Shown: positions 22,069-34,173 of the stretch, piece after piece
Numbering within the stretch: the stretch's first letter is position 1
Layout of the letters: each line of letters begins with the position of its first letter
Notes under the pieces: model-generated
Told to the model about the DNA's origin: nothing
Seen by the model: only the letters and a program-made list of their open reading frames with translations
Database searches by the model: none
Translations under genes and position numbers: made by a program
NCBI GenBank assembly: GCA_010279815.1
Contig: QEOQ01000098.1
Span: forward strand, 465,650 to 529,649
Reading direction: 5' to 3'
Source: Brachionus plicatilis
Taxonomy: Eukaryota > Rotifera > Eurotatoria > Ploima > Brachionidae
Length of the DNA: 64,000 bases

Positions 22069-22975
22069 GGGGATGTAGCTCAAATGGTAGAGCGCTCGCT
22101 TAGCATGCGAGAAGTACCGGGATCGATACCCGGCATCTCCAATTTTTTTTTAAATAAGATTATTTTCAATAAATTTTAAAAGTAAAATTATAATTCATTT
22201 TTTTTTTGTTTAAATGCTTCCACAATTGCTATATTCTCTTTTCTCTAAAAGTGTATTTCACATTTTAAAAAATGAATCTGTACAGTAAATCTTAGCAAAA
22301 ATTTAAAATAAAAATCTTTGTTATTTCACAATACTTGAATAAAGTTTTGAATCTAATGATTGAAGAGATGGCAGTTATGAAAATTTAGCGAAAGAAAGAA
22401 TTTAGAAAGTTTTTTTAGATTTTTTCATTTTTTAATTTTTATTATTACCTGACTTGAGTCAGGCTCCACAAATGCGTACATACTGATAGTATGTTCCCCC
22501 CCACGGAAATCTTTAGTAAAAGGCGAAAGATTTATTCGTTTTGAAGAGGAACATCAGTGTTGATGGTTTTTAAAGTATAAATTGCAACTATTTATTTTGA
22601 AATTTATTCATTTTGGGTAAAGTTTTCTTTATTAACTTAGATTTTTTTTAATTTTTGAATTTATTTACGATGTACATTTTGAAAATAAATTTGAATTCTT
22701 ATCTTTCGACAATTTTTACACAGTTTGTTGCAAAACTTTAGGAATTAATTATTTTTTTCTCTAAAATTTGCTTATTAATCTTTTAAAAAATTGAATTTAA
22801 ATTAAAAAAAAAAGGAAAATTAAAATAACAGATTTTTTTGAAAAATTTTGCATTAAAATATTCGATCCTCAAAAAAAAGGTATTAAATAAATAAATTCAT
22901 TCAAATGTTTTATTGATTTACATTTAAGTCAATTTAAAAAATTTTTTTAAAAACTTGAAGTTAAATTTATTTTTT
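22040..22975. repeat. Long inverted repeat, right arm (left arm 16206-17142)
   Basis: Near-identical reverse complement of the left arm, ending about 230 bp from the stop codon of FANCI. Arms are separated by about 4.9 kb. Confidence 0.85.
22069..22141 (+). tRNA. tRNA-Ala (AGC), variant
   Basis: Intact cloverleaf with the same GAGAAGTACC variable-region change as the gene at 17038-17110. Anticodon AGC, G3:U70, A73, followed by a T8 run. Confidence 0.94.
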
Positions 22976-23202
22976 TATTTATTTCATTATTAACTCTCCT
23001 TTATGACTTTGATTAAATATTGCTCTAAAATTTCTTTATTTAAAATCTCCAAATACTAATGTCCTTTCAAAATAACATATTCAAAATTTTTCAAAACACT
23101 TTATTATTATTTGCATACATTTATTGACACAATTTTTTTTTATATACAAAAATATTCGAATTAATACTGTTTTTATAAATTTAAACTAGAAAAACAAAAA
23201 TT

Positions 23203-26200
23203 CTATGTTTCATCCATTTCGTCATCACCACTCTTATTTATCATCGAACCTGCTGCTTCTTCATCCTCAGAATTGTTTCGATCCTCTCTAGGCGAAAAAC
23301 TTGCTTCATCTTCATCGCTACCATCTTGACGCGAGCCCAACACTATTTCAAAATCACGAAGTCTAATCTCAAAATTCTCTGTAAAATTTATCTTTTCAAA
23401 TTAAACTTAATTAAGAACAATTCAAATAAAAATTTCCCAAAAGTACTCTATTTTTAAAGTGTTTATTTAGAAGCTTCAATTGCTGTTCGTATTGTTCATA
23501 CTGATAGACCAAATTTGGTATCATTTTGCTACATTTTAAAGCTTTGCCAGAACTGTTCGCATCCACATTTTCTTTAGTTTTATCCTTGGCTTTTTTGCCA
23601 TCTTTTTCTTTCGAAATGCCTGACTTGGCATTCTGAATTGAGCGAATGAAGTAAGTCAGTGGATTTTGCATTTGAACAGCGGTAAAATCTACTGCTCGCT
23701 TCAACAGACCTTCCTCCTCTGGAGTTACGTCTCTATTCGGAAGCTAAGAAAAGAAATTCATTTTTTTTTAATTTTAGTTAATTTTTCATACAGTTTTACA
23801 AAACGAGATCATAAATGTATAGAATTTGTTCAGAGTTTTTATAATGATGTCATGGGATATATTGTTTGGAATTTTGATTATTAACAAAATTTTGAGGCAC
23901 TCTAGCACACAATTTAGCTGTTTATAAAAAGTAACTATGGAGCTTTGGTCCGATTTGAACGAAATAAACCATTCAAGTACCGACAACTGATTGACTAGCT
24001 CATCACTGATGACACTGATCATAGACTGGCCAGTCTCGTCGGTGATGCAATTGAAAAATTTGTCGGTTGTGGACAAATCTGCCACAAAAGAGGAAAAATC
24101 ACGGTAGATTCCGAAAACATGCATCAAATCTTGGCAAATGTATTTCATCAGAGTAGCCGAGCTGTTTTTGTTCCAAGTTATAAAAGTGAAAAATTTGAAC
24201 AGCGATCTGAGAAAAGTCTGATCAGGAATTTCTTTTTCAGTTGCAATCGTTTGGGTCCATTTGAACAGATTACCAAAATCGTTAAGGTTCAGATTTATAC
24301 TGCTAGCTATTTCAAACATAAAATCCAGAAGTTGAGTAGCTAATTTAAAACGGGAGACTATATACTGGGACGATTGAACCAAACACCTGTCAATAAAGCG
24401 GCGACATTGGTCTAGGACGCCAACTGCTACTGTAGAGCTATTTGAAGAGTTTGTTTGAGGAATAGAATCATTTGTTGAATTTTCTTCAAATACTTAAAAA
24501 AATAATTTTAAAATAATGAACTTAAGTCACAAGTCTTTAGTCAAGTCAAAGTCACTAGCTTAAATTTTTATTTTCAAGTTTTTAATAAAAATAATTAAAA
24601 TTTATTTTAAATAAATTAAAATTTAGTTTTTAATTCAATTAAAAAACATCATATTTGGTATAAATTTTACAAATGATTATTTAATGAACTAAATTAGAAA
24701 ATCAGAAAATTTGAATTTTAAAATTTTTGAGTATTTTTTATTTAAAGATATTTTTTTTAATAATAGCAATGCTTTCTTAATAATTAAAAAATCCCAATCT
24801 CAAAAAAGTTAAATAACTTTCTGTCATCTTATACGAGTTTGAAAGTAAAAAACTTAGAATGAACATTAAAAAATAAATAAAAAAAATCGAAATCAAAATC
24901 AGAACAAGCAACTAAATCTATAAAAAAAAATTTTCTTTACTACATACGCTCTTAACTTTTTTAATATATATAAGTGTAAGTAATGTAAGTGTTTTTGTTT
25001 CTTTTTTAATAAATAATTTAGAATTTTTATATAGAAAATGAGCAAAAATAATTGAAAATAAAACATAAAAACTTTCAAAATAGAAAAAAATCATTAAAAT
25101 TATTTAAACTATTAAAAAAAAGGAACGATTTACCGACCACCAAATGGACACTTTTATACACTTGACTTGACTTTGCAATACGAACAGGGTATTGTGAATT
25201 TCGAAAAACAAATTGAACAAAAATTCTTCATTTTTTAATAAGACAAAATTAAAGTTAATAAAAAAATATTAGAAAAAATACTGTAATATAGTGCAACATA
25301 CTTTGTTGCAAAATTTTTACCTAAAATAATTTTTCTCATGTAAAAAATGACAAAAAAACGAATCAATACGATTTAAATAGATTATTGATTTGATTTCTTA
25401 AAAAATAAAGAAAATAAAAATTTTATTTTAGATAAAAAAGGTGCAACAATTTATGTTGTTTATTTCAGTATTTTTTCGAATATTTTTTTATTAACTTTAA
25501 TTTTAATTTATTAAAAAATGAAGAATTTTTGTTCAATTTATTTTTGAAATTCACAAAACCTACGAACAGTAAAATTGAATTTTTTAATAATATGATAAAA
25601 ACAATTTGTGTCAATCAAACTCTAAAGTAAACTATTTTCATGTGTTTATTTCTTTTAATTTATAGAGGTTGTGCACATAAGAGGGTAAACTTTGCCCCTT
25701 TTAAGTCCCCCAGTCAGAGATATTTTTATTGTTCAAAAAACTGGGAGAATCGAAAAATTTTTTTGAATAAAAGAAGATCAGTCCTAATAAAAAATAACTG
25801 AAGATATTTCAAGCTCTATTATTCATTTTAAAATAAGAACTTTATTAAATAATCTTTTTTATCAAAATCATATCAAACAGAAAAAGCACAAGTAAGCTTT
25901 AACTATGTTAAGAAAATTTATTTTTTAGTTTTCAATTAAGGAGTGGCTACATAATTTTTAAAATTGAATTTATTTTGTAACAAAAATAATTCTAAAATTG
26001 ATTACTAAAGATAGAGAAAATCAAAAAACAAACATCAGATTCGTATTCTTCTTAAAAATCTACCCTTTAAATAATTTTTCTAAATCATTTGAAAATAATT
26101 TTCAAAATTCAAAATTTTTCTTTTTAAGATGATAAAAGTTAGATTTACACGAAATTAGACACATTTTACTCGAAAATGAATTTATTCAAAAACTCTTAAA

Positions 26201-29200
26201 ATCCAATTTGACGCTAAGTTTTGGATTAGATTTTTATAAATTTAAAATGGAAATTAAAAAAAAAAGATAAAAATATCAATTTTTTATGTCAAATATGGCG
26301 CAAAATTTACATGCCTATGTGTACAACCCCTTTTTGATTTTAATTATAATTTCTAACAAAAAATTTATTTTGAGTGATTTTCATCATTTTGAATAATAAG
26401 TTTTCTATTTATGCGTGAATCATATTTTTTATGTATTTTAATCCTTTTTTGTTTATTCTTAATCCTCATCCAAAAAATTAACTTTAGAATGTTCCTTCAA
26501 ACAAAGTAATATTTTTTAAAGATAATATTAAAAGGAAAATTTTACTGATAAAATTGACCAGACAAAAATATACACTTAAAAATTAAAGAGAATTAAATAA
26601 AAAATTTTCAAAAAGATTATTGATTCTTCTTTTTCATTTGGCCTATTTTATTTTAGTTTTGATTTCAATTAAATTTCATCTGAATTAAGCATCATCTGGT
26701 AAAAATAAAAATAATAAAGCTATGACGCGGTGAAAATTCAATTTAATTATTAGAAATTAAAGGATCAGAGCAACACAACTTAAAGATTTTATAATAAATG
26801 TTAAGAAAGAGTGAGGTTGAGAGCAATGAAGCAGAAGCAACTTTCAGAAAGATAATAAATTTTGATCTAAAGGTGCTTTAAATAACAAATATACATGTAT
26901 TTTTATTCCAATATTTATTATACAGTGTTGTACTTTAAACCGCAGAACGGGTAATATTACTTCATTTTACGTTATTTTACATCATTTTACGTAAGCTTAC
27001 ATTAAATTACATTCTAAATTTGATGTAATTTTATGTAATCTTACATTTATTTACGTAAAATTACGTAAAATGATGTAATATTACCCGTTCTGCGGTTTAA
27101 AGTACAACACTTTAAATAAAAAAATCTATTTTCATTCTGCAGATAAGATTCATCGCTTTTAACTTCACTGTTTTCAATTTTTCCAAAAAAATATCAAATT
27201 AAGAATTTTATTTACCTGAGAACGAAAATAAATCGTTAAGCTTTGGATTAAACTTTAGAGAAACAATCTTCCATACAGTGCTCAAAATTTTAATAAAGAT
27301 GCTTTTTGATTTTATACAGCTTTCACAGTAAAAACTTTGTCCACTACAATCATCTGATTGACATTTGAAAAAGCTCAATTTATGCCAAAAAATTCTAGCA
27401 ACAAAATTTAATTTTAAATTTATAAATAATTTTATCTTACAGCCAAACAGAATTCAAAAAATTGAACAATTCTTTATTATTCAAGCATTCAGGGTCATAA
27501 ACCAAGCAAATTGTGTTTGGATTATTTTTTAAATAAGACGTTTCATTCAGTAAAAAATCCAACTGCTGACTAAGAACTCTGATCAAATAGTTCAAAAAAT
27601 TATCGTCAATGGTAACTTCATTGCGAAAATCCTCATATAATTCATGATTAAAATTTTCATTTTTAATTTGAATTTTTTGATCACTTGAAAAAAATTCAAA
27701 ATTTTGAATAAATTTAAAGTAATCAATCTCACGAATAGCAAATTTGAATCAAATTTAGTAGAGCGTTAAAAGATATCCTGTGTACATAGTTAAATTTTGG
27801 TGCGATTTTTTTCGCATTTGAGGTCTTTTTGGAAGATTTAGATTTTGTGGTAGCATTTGTAGTTGACTCCAAGATCGGATTCTGTTCCAATGATGTAATG
27901 TCAGCTATTTTAGATTGATCAACAGCAGTCGCTTTTATTTCGTCATCATCTTCGACACATTTGCTTTCATCATTTTCTTCTTTTATATTTTCTTTATTAT
28001 CTTTCTTGGAATTTTTTTTCGTAGTCTTTTTTTTTGGAGCATCTTTGCTTTTAGGTTCAGAGCCAATTGATAAAAATTGCTTATGAACCAAGTCATATAG
28101 CTCATTGAATTTTCTATAAAGTTCTCGCATTGCCCTGTAGGTAAAAAGTAAAAATTATCTCATTGAATAAAAAGAAGTGGGTACCCAAAATTTCCTGATG
28201 CAAAAAGATGCTCGATTAGAACTTCGACAGATCCTAAGAGACATTGATAAAAAGCCATTGATGTGGACAGATCACTCGAAGTGTTGGAATGGTTTGAAGA
28301 TTGTGTTTGTTTCTGTGTCTGCTTGGGCTGAGAGCCCACAGTACTTTTTTGAGGCAGATTTTTCATCGCTGATAAAATCATTGACGTGCATTGACTCTTG
28401 TAAGTATCAAGAATATGCTGTGGATTTTGAGTCAAAAAGTTTTGTTTTAGTTGCTCAAAATACTGTTTTATTAAATCAGAATGCTTTTTGATATCTTCGT
28501 CTAATTGGTCTGAAAATTTTGATTCCAGGTTCATTTTGGTAAATTTCTCATCACAAAGATGCAATGAATGCATCAGTACATCCAGTGGTTCGCTTGTTTC
28601 TATATCTCCTAACTCGTTTATTTTTATGCATTTTGAATAATCAATTATTAAATCGTAGTTTGTTTTGATTAAATAATTTTCAAACTTAATTATTTTATTA
28701 TTAAAAAACGATTTAATTTAAAACTAAGATCACTTACATTGACCAAAAGTAAATTTAGAGTCGGACCAACTAATGTTGTATTCTGGTTTATCAAATTGTA
28801 ACAAGACTAGAACAAAAAGACTTAATATTTTTTTTATTTATTTTATTAATGCTTATTCTTGAAAAATAATAAACAGCTTTTTTTTTGTAAAATTGAACAT
28901 ATTTGGTAAAATTTGCCCATTTATATAATAATTTCTTAAATTGCTTTACAAAATTTTTCCAAAAAAATTAAGAATTTTTTTTTAATTAATTTTATCTTTT
29001 TGTCATTTTTAAAAATATCGTTTCCGAGATTCTTTTATTTTTCATTTTTTTGGGATCAGTTCGAGAAAATTTTCAAAAGTAGTTGATGTTCTTTTTAAAA
29101 ATTCTTAAAAAAACTCTTAAATTGATTAGAGGTATGATTATTATGATTACTAAGACTCAAGTTCTCTTTTTAGGGAAAAAAAAAGAAAATATTGGGAAAA

Positions 29201-32200
29201 TGGTTTAGGAAAGGAAAGAAAGAGTACAGTAGTAAATTGTAGTCAATTTTTTTGCTAATTGAATAGAAGATGAAAAAATCATTTTTGAGATTACTTTTGG
29301 TTTCTGTTGAATCGGGCGAAAATAAGATAAACAAAAAAAAGTTAAGTCCTAAAAAAAATATCTCAAAAATGACTTACTAAAAAGTGGAAAAAAACATAAA
29401 TACTAAAATAAAATTTCAAAAAAGATAATTAAGTATTAATTGTTTTATTTTTTGATTAAAAAAATCGAAATTTTTTCGAATAGTTAAAAATCACAAAAGT
29501 TCATGAAAGTTGAGCAATAAAAGATAAAAACACATAAATGTTTTAGTATTAGATTAAATGAACATATAATAATGGGTCTAAAAATTGATTGAATATTTAT
29601 GAGATAAATATTTAATTATTATAAATAAGTTCTGCTTTTTTCCAGAATGTGCAAATTAATTAATTAATTAATTATTTTATCTGTAACGAGCTATTACAAA
29701 TTGTTCATGCGCTAGATTTCTAGACGAAGCAAAATGTGTTCATCTAGAAAGCTTTTGTTTAGTAGATGCGGTTGATTTTCCAAGGATTTCGTACAAAAAA
29801 TTTAATAATAAAAGTCAGTCTAATAAACAAAAAGCAGGACCATGGGATGAATTAAAACAATTTTTATGTGTTTTTTTGCCGAATCTCCTACTATTTTATG
29901 TACTTCTGAATCATTTATTAAATATTTTAATTGTCTAATGATTTTTTGATTAATAGTGAAGAAATTAATAAAAACTCAATAAAAATGACATCTATTTTTT
30001 TAACTTTTTGAATTTCGAAAAAAAATAGAAATTCTTTATTTGAAATAATTTTTTAAATCTAAATTAATAAAATTATAATTATTAATATCAAGTATAAAAA
30101 GTAAATATAGCTCGGCACAGATAAAACATATAAATAAATAAATACGGATATTAACATTCTATTCTGTTCCACTAGTCGTTAGACTGGTAGAAGAATATAG
30201 AGAAGGTTTCGAATCAAGATATATCAAATATCCAATTCAATTGTGTAACTGCTACCTAATAATTTCTTCCTTTTTTCCTAAACTATCAAATACTTAAACA
30301 TGCCTTACCTCTTGTTATTTCAACATTTCGTTTTTAACTTTCTTTCGACTTATTTATTTATCCTTTTTTTTTCTTTTAATTTTTATTTACTTTTAATTTT
30401 ATTTTTTCCTATTTAACTTTGTTTTATTATTTTTTTTTATTCTGAAGGAGCATTAGCTCGATACAAATAATAAAAAAATAAATATATTAAAAACATAAAA
30501 AAAAGTAAATTAGCTTAGAAAAAATTTCCAAAAAATCAAAAAAAGAAAACTGGACAATGGTACTCAAAATGTAGAAATTAAATTGTGCTCAACTTGCAAC
30601 ATGCAAATGGCTAAAACAAGATATTTTTTTGTGCTAGATGCAACTCTAAAAAATAATAGATTTTTTTTAATTTTATTAAATTGGTAATTTTTTATTAGCA
30701 TAGATTTTTTTATTAAATTAGACTTAACTTTAATAATTAGGTTTTTTTAGTAAGAAAGCCAAGTTTTTATTAAATTAGCGGTGAGGAAAATTATGTGTCT
30801 TTAATAAGACCTCAGATTTTAATGTCGAAGTCTTACATAAAATTGTGAAAAGAATTTTAGTAATAAAGCAGTCAATTGCTCTAAAATTTAAAATATTTTA
30901 CATAAAAAGTCACTTCATAATTAATCAATTTTTTACACAATTAAGTTTAATTCATTAATTTATTTAATTAATTTTACTCGAATTTTTTTTGGAATAAATT
31001 TTTATTATTATCTTAATTATTGATTATTTTTCGAACTAAAATTGATTTAGAATTTAGAAATCATACATTTAGACTGTTTAAATCTAGGACTCATTTGTTT
31101 TATTTTCGAATTGTGGTTTTAGGATATTGAAATTTTGGAGTTTTATTTTAAGTGTTTCAGCAATACTTTAGCTTTAGATAAATAAACATTTTATTTTTTT
31201 TAATTCCTTCTTTAACCCTTTTTTAAAGGCAAAATGAAGTTTCAGATCAAATTTTAAGATCAAAACGATCATTTAAAATTTCAAAACTTAATTAATCTAA
31301 TGATTTTGATAATTTTTAAGAAATAAATACTAAACATTACTAGTAAATTTTCATTAAAATCAATTAAAATATTTAAATCTATTAAAGTTCAATAAAAAGG
31401 AAATTTTAAATATGAAAATAAAAATTGCTTTGGAAAAAATTTTTTTTTACGCTATTTTTAAAAAAAATATTACAATTTGTATTTTGATCTTTTGATCTTG
31501 ATCTTAAACTTCAATTTGCCTTTTTAAAATTATATTTTTCTAAAAATAAAATAAATTATTCAAAACTGATCAATTAATTATTTGCCTTGCAACAAAAAAT
31601 GATATCTCAATCTCACCTGATATAAACGAGATCTGATTTCGGCTTGCTGTGCTAAACATCTTCTAAGACTTAAAAATATTTCGAGGCAATTTTTTTCCGA
31701 GTTTTTTTCTTGAGACATGGTAATTCGGCTGACCTGGGATTGGCTCTGAACAAAAAAACATTTATTTCAGCAAAAACAACTCCAAAATAACTTAAATTCA
31801 CCTGAGATAAAGACATGGACTGTGAAGCTTGACTTGATGGTAAAAAATTAGCAAGTTTTGTTTGGGTCAAAAGACAAACAAGCCCGTTGAGACCAACTTT
31901 GCGCACATCCAAGTCGCTCTGATAAACTGACTTTTTAAGTGTGACTACCAAATTGTCTTTATAAATTGAGTCGTATTTTAACAGTGGCTTTATGGCAACC
32001 AAAAATTCAAGTGCCACTATCGGTGTCATGTTTATCATGTGATCAAGACGATTTTTAAATTTTCGAAAGAAATCTTGAAATGAACTAGCTGGTTCAGATT
32101 GGATCAAAATTGTGAGCTGATCAATGAAAACCATTGATTTTTGGATTGAATTGGCAAAGATCCTTTCGGTCAGCTGATTGAGAATTTCTTCCCGAGAAGA

Positions 32201-34173
32201 ACTCATATTCCTGAATAGGTCGCGTATCATTTCGGCAGTGTACAGGGTAGCATGCTCGTCCAGACTTACTGGTTTCACACTCTTGGACATTCGAACCCCA
32301 TTATTGTCCAGCAAATCAAATAAAAATTTAATCAAACCCGGAATTATATGATCGGAAAAAAAAAGACGACACTTGGATGGCTTTAGCAATTTTGAGCTCA
32401 ATTTTTTTTCTTCATCTGAAAAACATTTTGAAACCCAATAGTATTTTTTATGCTTCATTTCACTTTCATATATTTTAATCACAATTTGTCTCATCAACTC
32501 AATGCAGCCATCTTGGTTTGGCATCACTCTAATCATTGATAAAATCAGACCAAATGTAAAAGGTTGAACCAAGTCGACCAAACTACGGCTAAGCTTAGTC
32601 TGTAAAATGTTTAATAAAATCTAGTCAAAAAAGGGAAAAAAAAATTGAAAATTACTTTAAAAATTTTAATCAAATCTTTGGAAGCTGTGTTATCTGTTCT
32701 GATCAAGTGAATGATGTGCAGGATCGATAGAGATTCAGCATCATTAAAATCAACTTTTTGACTAATTAAATAAAAATTAAATTAAAATAAAAAAAAAAAT
32801 TTTTCCTATTTTCATACATGTTGCTTTGAGTCTGAGAGTCGTTTCGTAAATCGCTGAAAAATTGTAGAATTTTGTCAAATATTGTTTGACGATGCTGTTT
32901 TTGACTACAAAAAGACAATATTGTGTTTATCATCGAGGGTATTTGGATATTTGTCCACTTTATTTCGTTCAAATTGAGCATTTTATTCAAAACTATCTTA
33001 ATTTCTGTCAAATCTAGCTGAATATTTCTAAGAAAATAAAATAAAAAAAAATTAAAATTTTAGCTCTAAATTACTTTATTAATTGTAAAAGATTAATTGC
33101 CGTATCCTGGTTTAGTTTAATGCTAAACATCTCATTCAGTTTTCGATGTATGTAATCGTTTCCAGTGTAATTTTTATTCACTTGTGAATTTTGTTTGTCC
33201 AGATCGGACAAAGGAAGTTTTTGTATAAATTTAAAAAGTTCAACAAAGATTTCCATGCATCTATTTGTTTGAATTTTAGAAGAAAAATTAAAAAAAAATT
33301 GATTAAATTACTTTTCATTAAATGAATTTTTGGACTTTAATTGTGAAATAAAAAGATCAATTGAATTTTTAAGCATAACGGGCGATAGAGAATCGATCTA
33401 ATAATTTTCTTTTAAAATTAATTTTTTTTTTTATTAAAGCTAACTTGTATTGTCATTAAAAATGATACACGTGATACGAGTTTATCATCCATTTTGATTG
33501 AATTAATGCTCAAGTACTCTAAAATGATTGTGAATAGGGCACTTAACTTATTGCGGTCGTCGTTTGTTGATTTTAGAATTTCTAGTTAAATAACTAATTT
33601 AGAAAAGCAAAATAAGAGAATTGATTTAATCTACCTTTAAACAAGTTGGTTAATTCGGATACCTTTTGATCATTTTGACAGTTCTCAAATATTGTTTTGA
33701 CTTTTGATTTTAGCTAATTAATGAAATAATTTATAATTTTATAGATTTTTTAAATTTGTGCATAAGTCATTGAGTCAAAGTCAAATCACGATTTTTTTTA
33801 AAGTTAAATCATTTGAATTGACTTGAAATGTTTTTTTTAAAAGATCTTAATTTCCAAGTCGCATGTTCCATTGATACAACATGTTATCAAAAAACAATAA
33901 AATATTTTCTATTTGGAATTTTTTTTTGCCACTTTTATCTCTAAAAATATGTAATTTTTCCCAAAATTCAAGTCTTCTCTTTGGTCCAACTTTGATGAAA
34001 ATTTTTTACTTAAATCAAAAACATACGTCGTTGTAATCTTCTGGGTTGAATTCAATTACGTGTTCGGACTCTTCATTGGATTCTTCAAAATCATATTCGG
34101 AAATGTCAAGAGTTCTTCTTGCTCTTTTACTTGACTTAGAGCAGTCCAAATCTATTGATGCTCTTTTAGACAT
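23203..34173 (-). CDS. FANCI: Fanconi anemia group I protein (FANCI)
   Basis: Seventeen GT-AG exons: 34173-34027, 33713-33635, 33581-33445, 33397-33312, 33260-33075, 33027-32818, 32761-32656, 32599-31802, 31745-31617, 28806-28738, 28684-28185, 28134-27733, 27683-27441, 27394-27216, 24492-23792, 23743-23447, 23376-23203. Total 1480 aa, somewhat longer than the vertebrate protein. FANCI pairs with FANCD2 in the DNA-clamping ID complex of interstrand-crosslink repair. Diagnostic parts: IKPLLKYDSIYKDN followed by SDLDVRKVGLNGL, whose Lys551 aligns with the monoubiquitinated lysine (human K523); SSQASQSMSLSQ, the ATR phospho-cluster; CLEIFLSLRRCLAQQAEIR; KMIPNLVYQYEQYE near the C-terminus; an acidic C-terminal tail. 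The N-terminal 49 residues (basic, then acidic) have no clear counterpart. Residues about 850-940 form a Lys/Glu-rich insert. Introns 9 (2.8 kb) and 14 (2.7 kb) contain transposons. Confidence 0.9.
25194..25554. mobile_element. TIR (MITE-like) element in a FANCI intron
   Basis: The left arm from 25194 (GTGAATTTCGAAAAACAAAT) is the imperfect reverse complement of the right arm ending 25554; arms are about 95 bp. No coding capacity. Confidence 0.7.
26924..27111. mobile_element. Near-perfect palindromic MITE
   Basis: 188 bp. The left end AGTGTTGTACTTTAAACCGC and the next 17 bases are a perfect reverse complement of the right end. The interior is built of TTTACGT / ACGTAAA units in both orientations, so nearly the whole element can fold. 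AGTGTTG...CAACACT ends are hAT-like, but I see no clear 8-bp target duplication. Confidence 0.75.
28807..31616 (-). other. Intron 9 of FANCI
   Basis: A 2.8-kb intron containing a LINE 3' fragment (about 30170-30490). No other gene seen. Confidence 0.7.
30170..30490 (+). repeat. LINE 3' region, truncated
   Basis: Homologous to the 3' part of the LINE at 8.9-9.25 kb (shared ATATCCAA-TC-ATTGTGTAA, CAACATTTCGTTTTTAA) and ends CTGAAGGAGCATTAGCTCGA plus an A-rich tail. The start (AGACTGGTAGAAGAATATAG) recurs at 63.8 kb. Confidence 0.65.

Larger units (their letters stand above)
24493..27215 (-). other. Intron 14 of FANCI
   Basis: A 2.7-kb intron containing two TIR elements (25194-25554 and 26924-27111) and an AGTC-rich repeat near 24523-24562. 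No gene seen inside. Confidence 0.7.

Noticed and set aside
14180..22141. CRISPR-like array from repeated near-identical 73-nt units.
   Set aside because: The units are cloverleaf tRNA genes in both orientations with irregular spacing, in eukaryotic DNA.
27684..27740. Apparent frameshift in FANCI between the frame ending at 27729 and the frame continuing to 27440.
   Set aside because: A 49-bp intron (donor GTGAGA at 27732, acceptor TTTTTTTCAAG at 27684) has matching phases (2/2) and restores one frame, so no frameshift is needed.
28177..28491. Plus-strand ORF of 104 codons.
   Set aside because: Antisense of FANCI exon 11, which has homology and correct splice phases.
23203..34173. FANCD2 as identity of the large helical-repeat gene.
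   Set aside because: The LDVRK lysine followed by SSQASQ...SLSQ, the CLEIFLSLRRCL block and the PNLVYQYEQYE C-terminal block are FANCI-specific.
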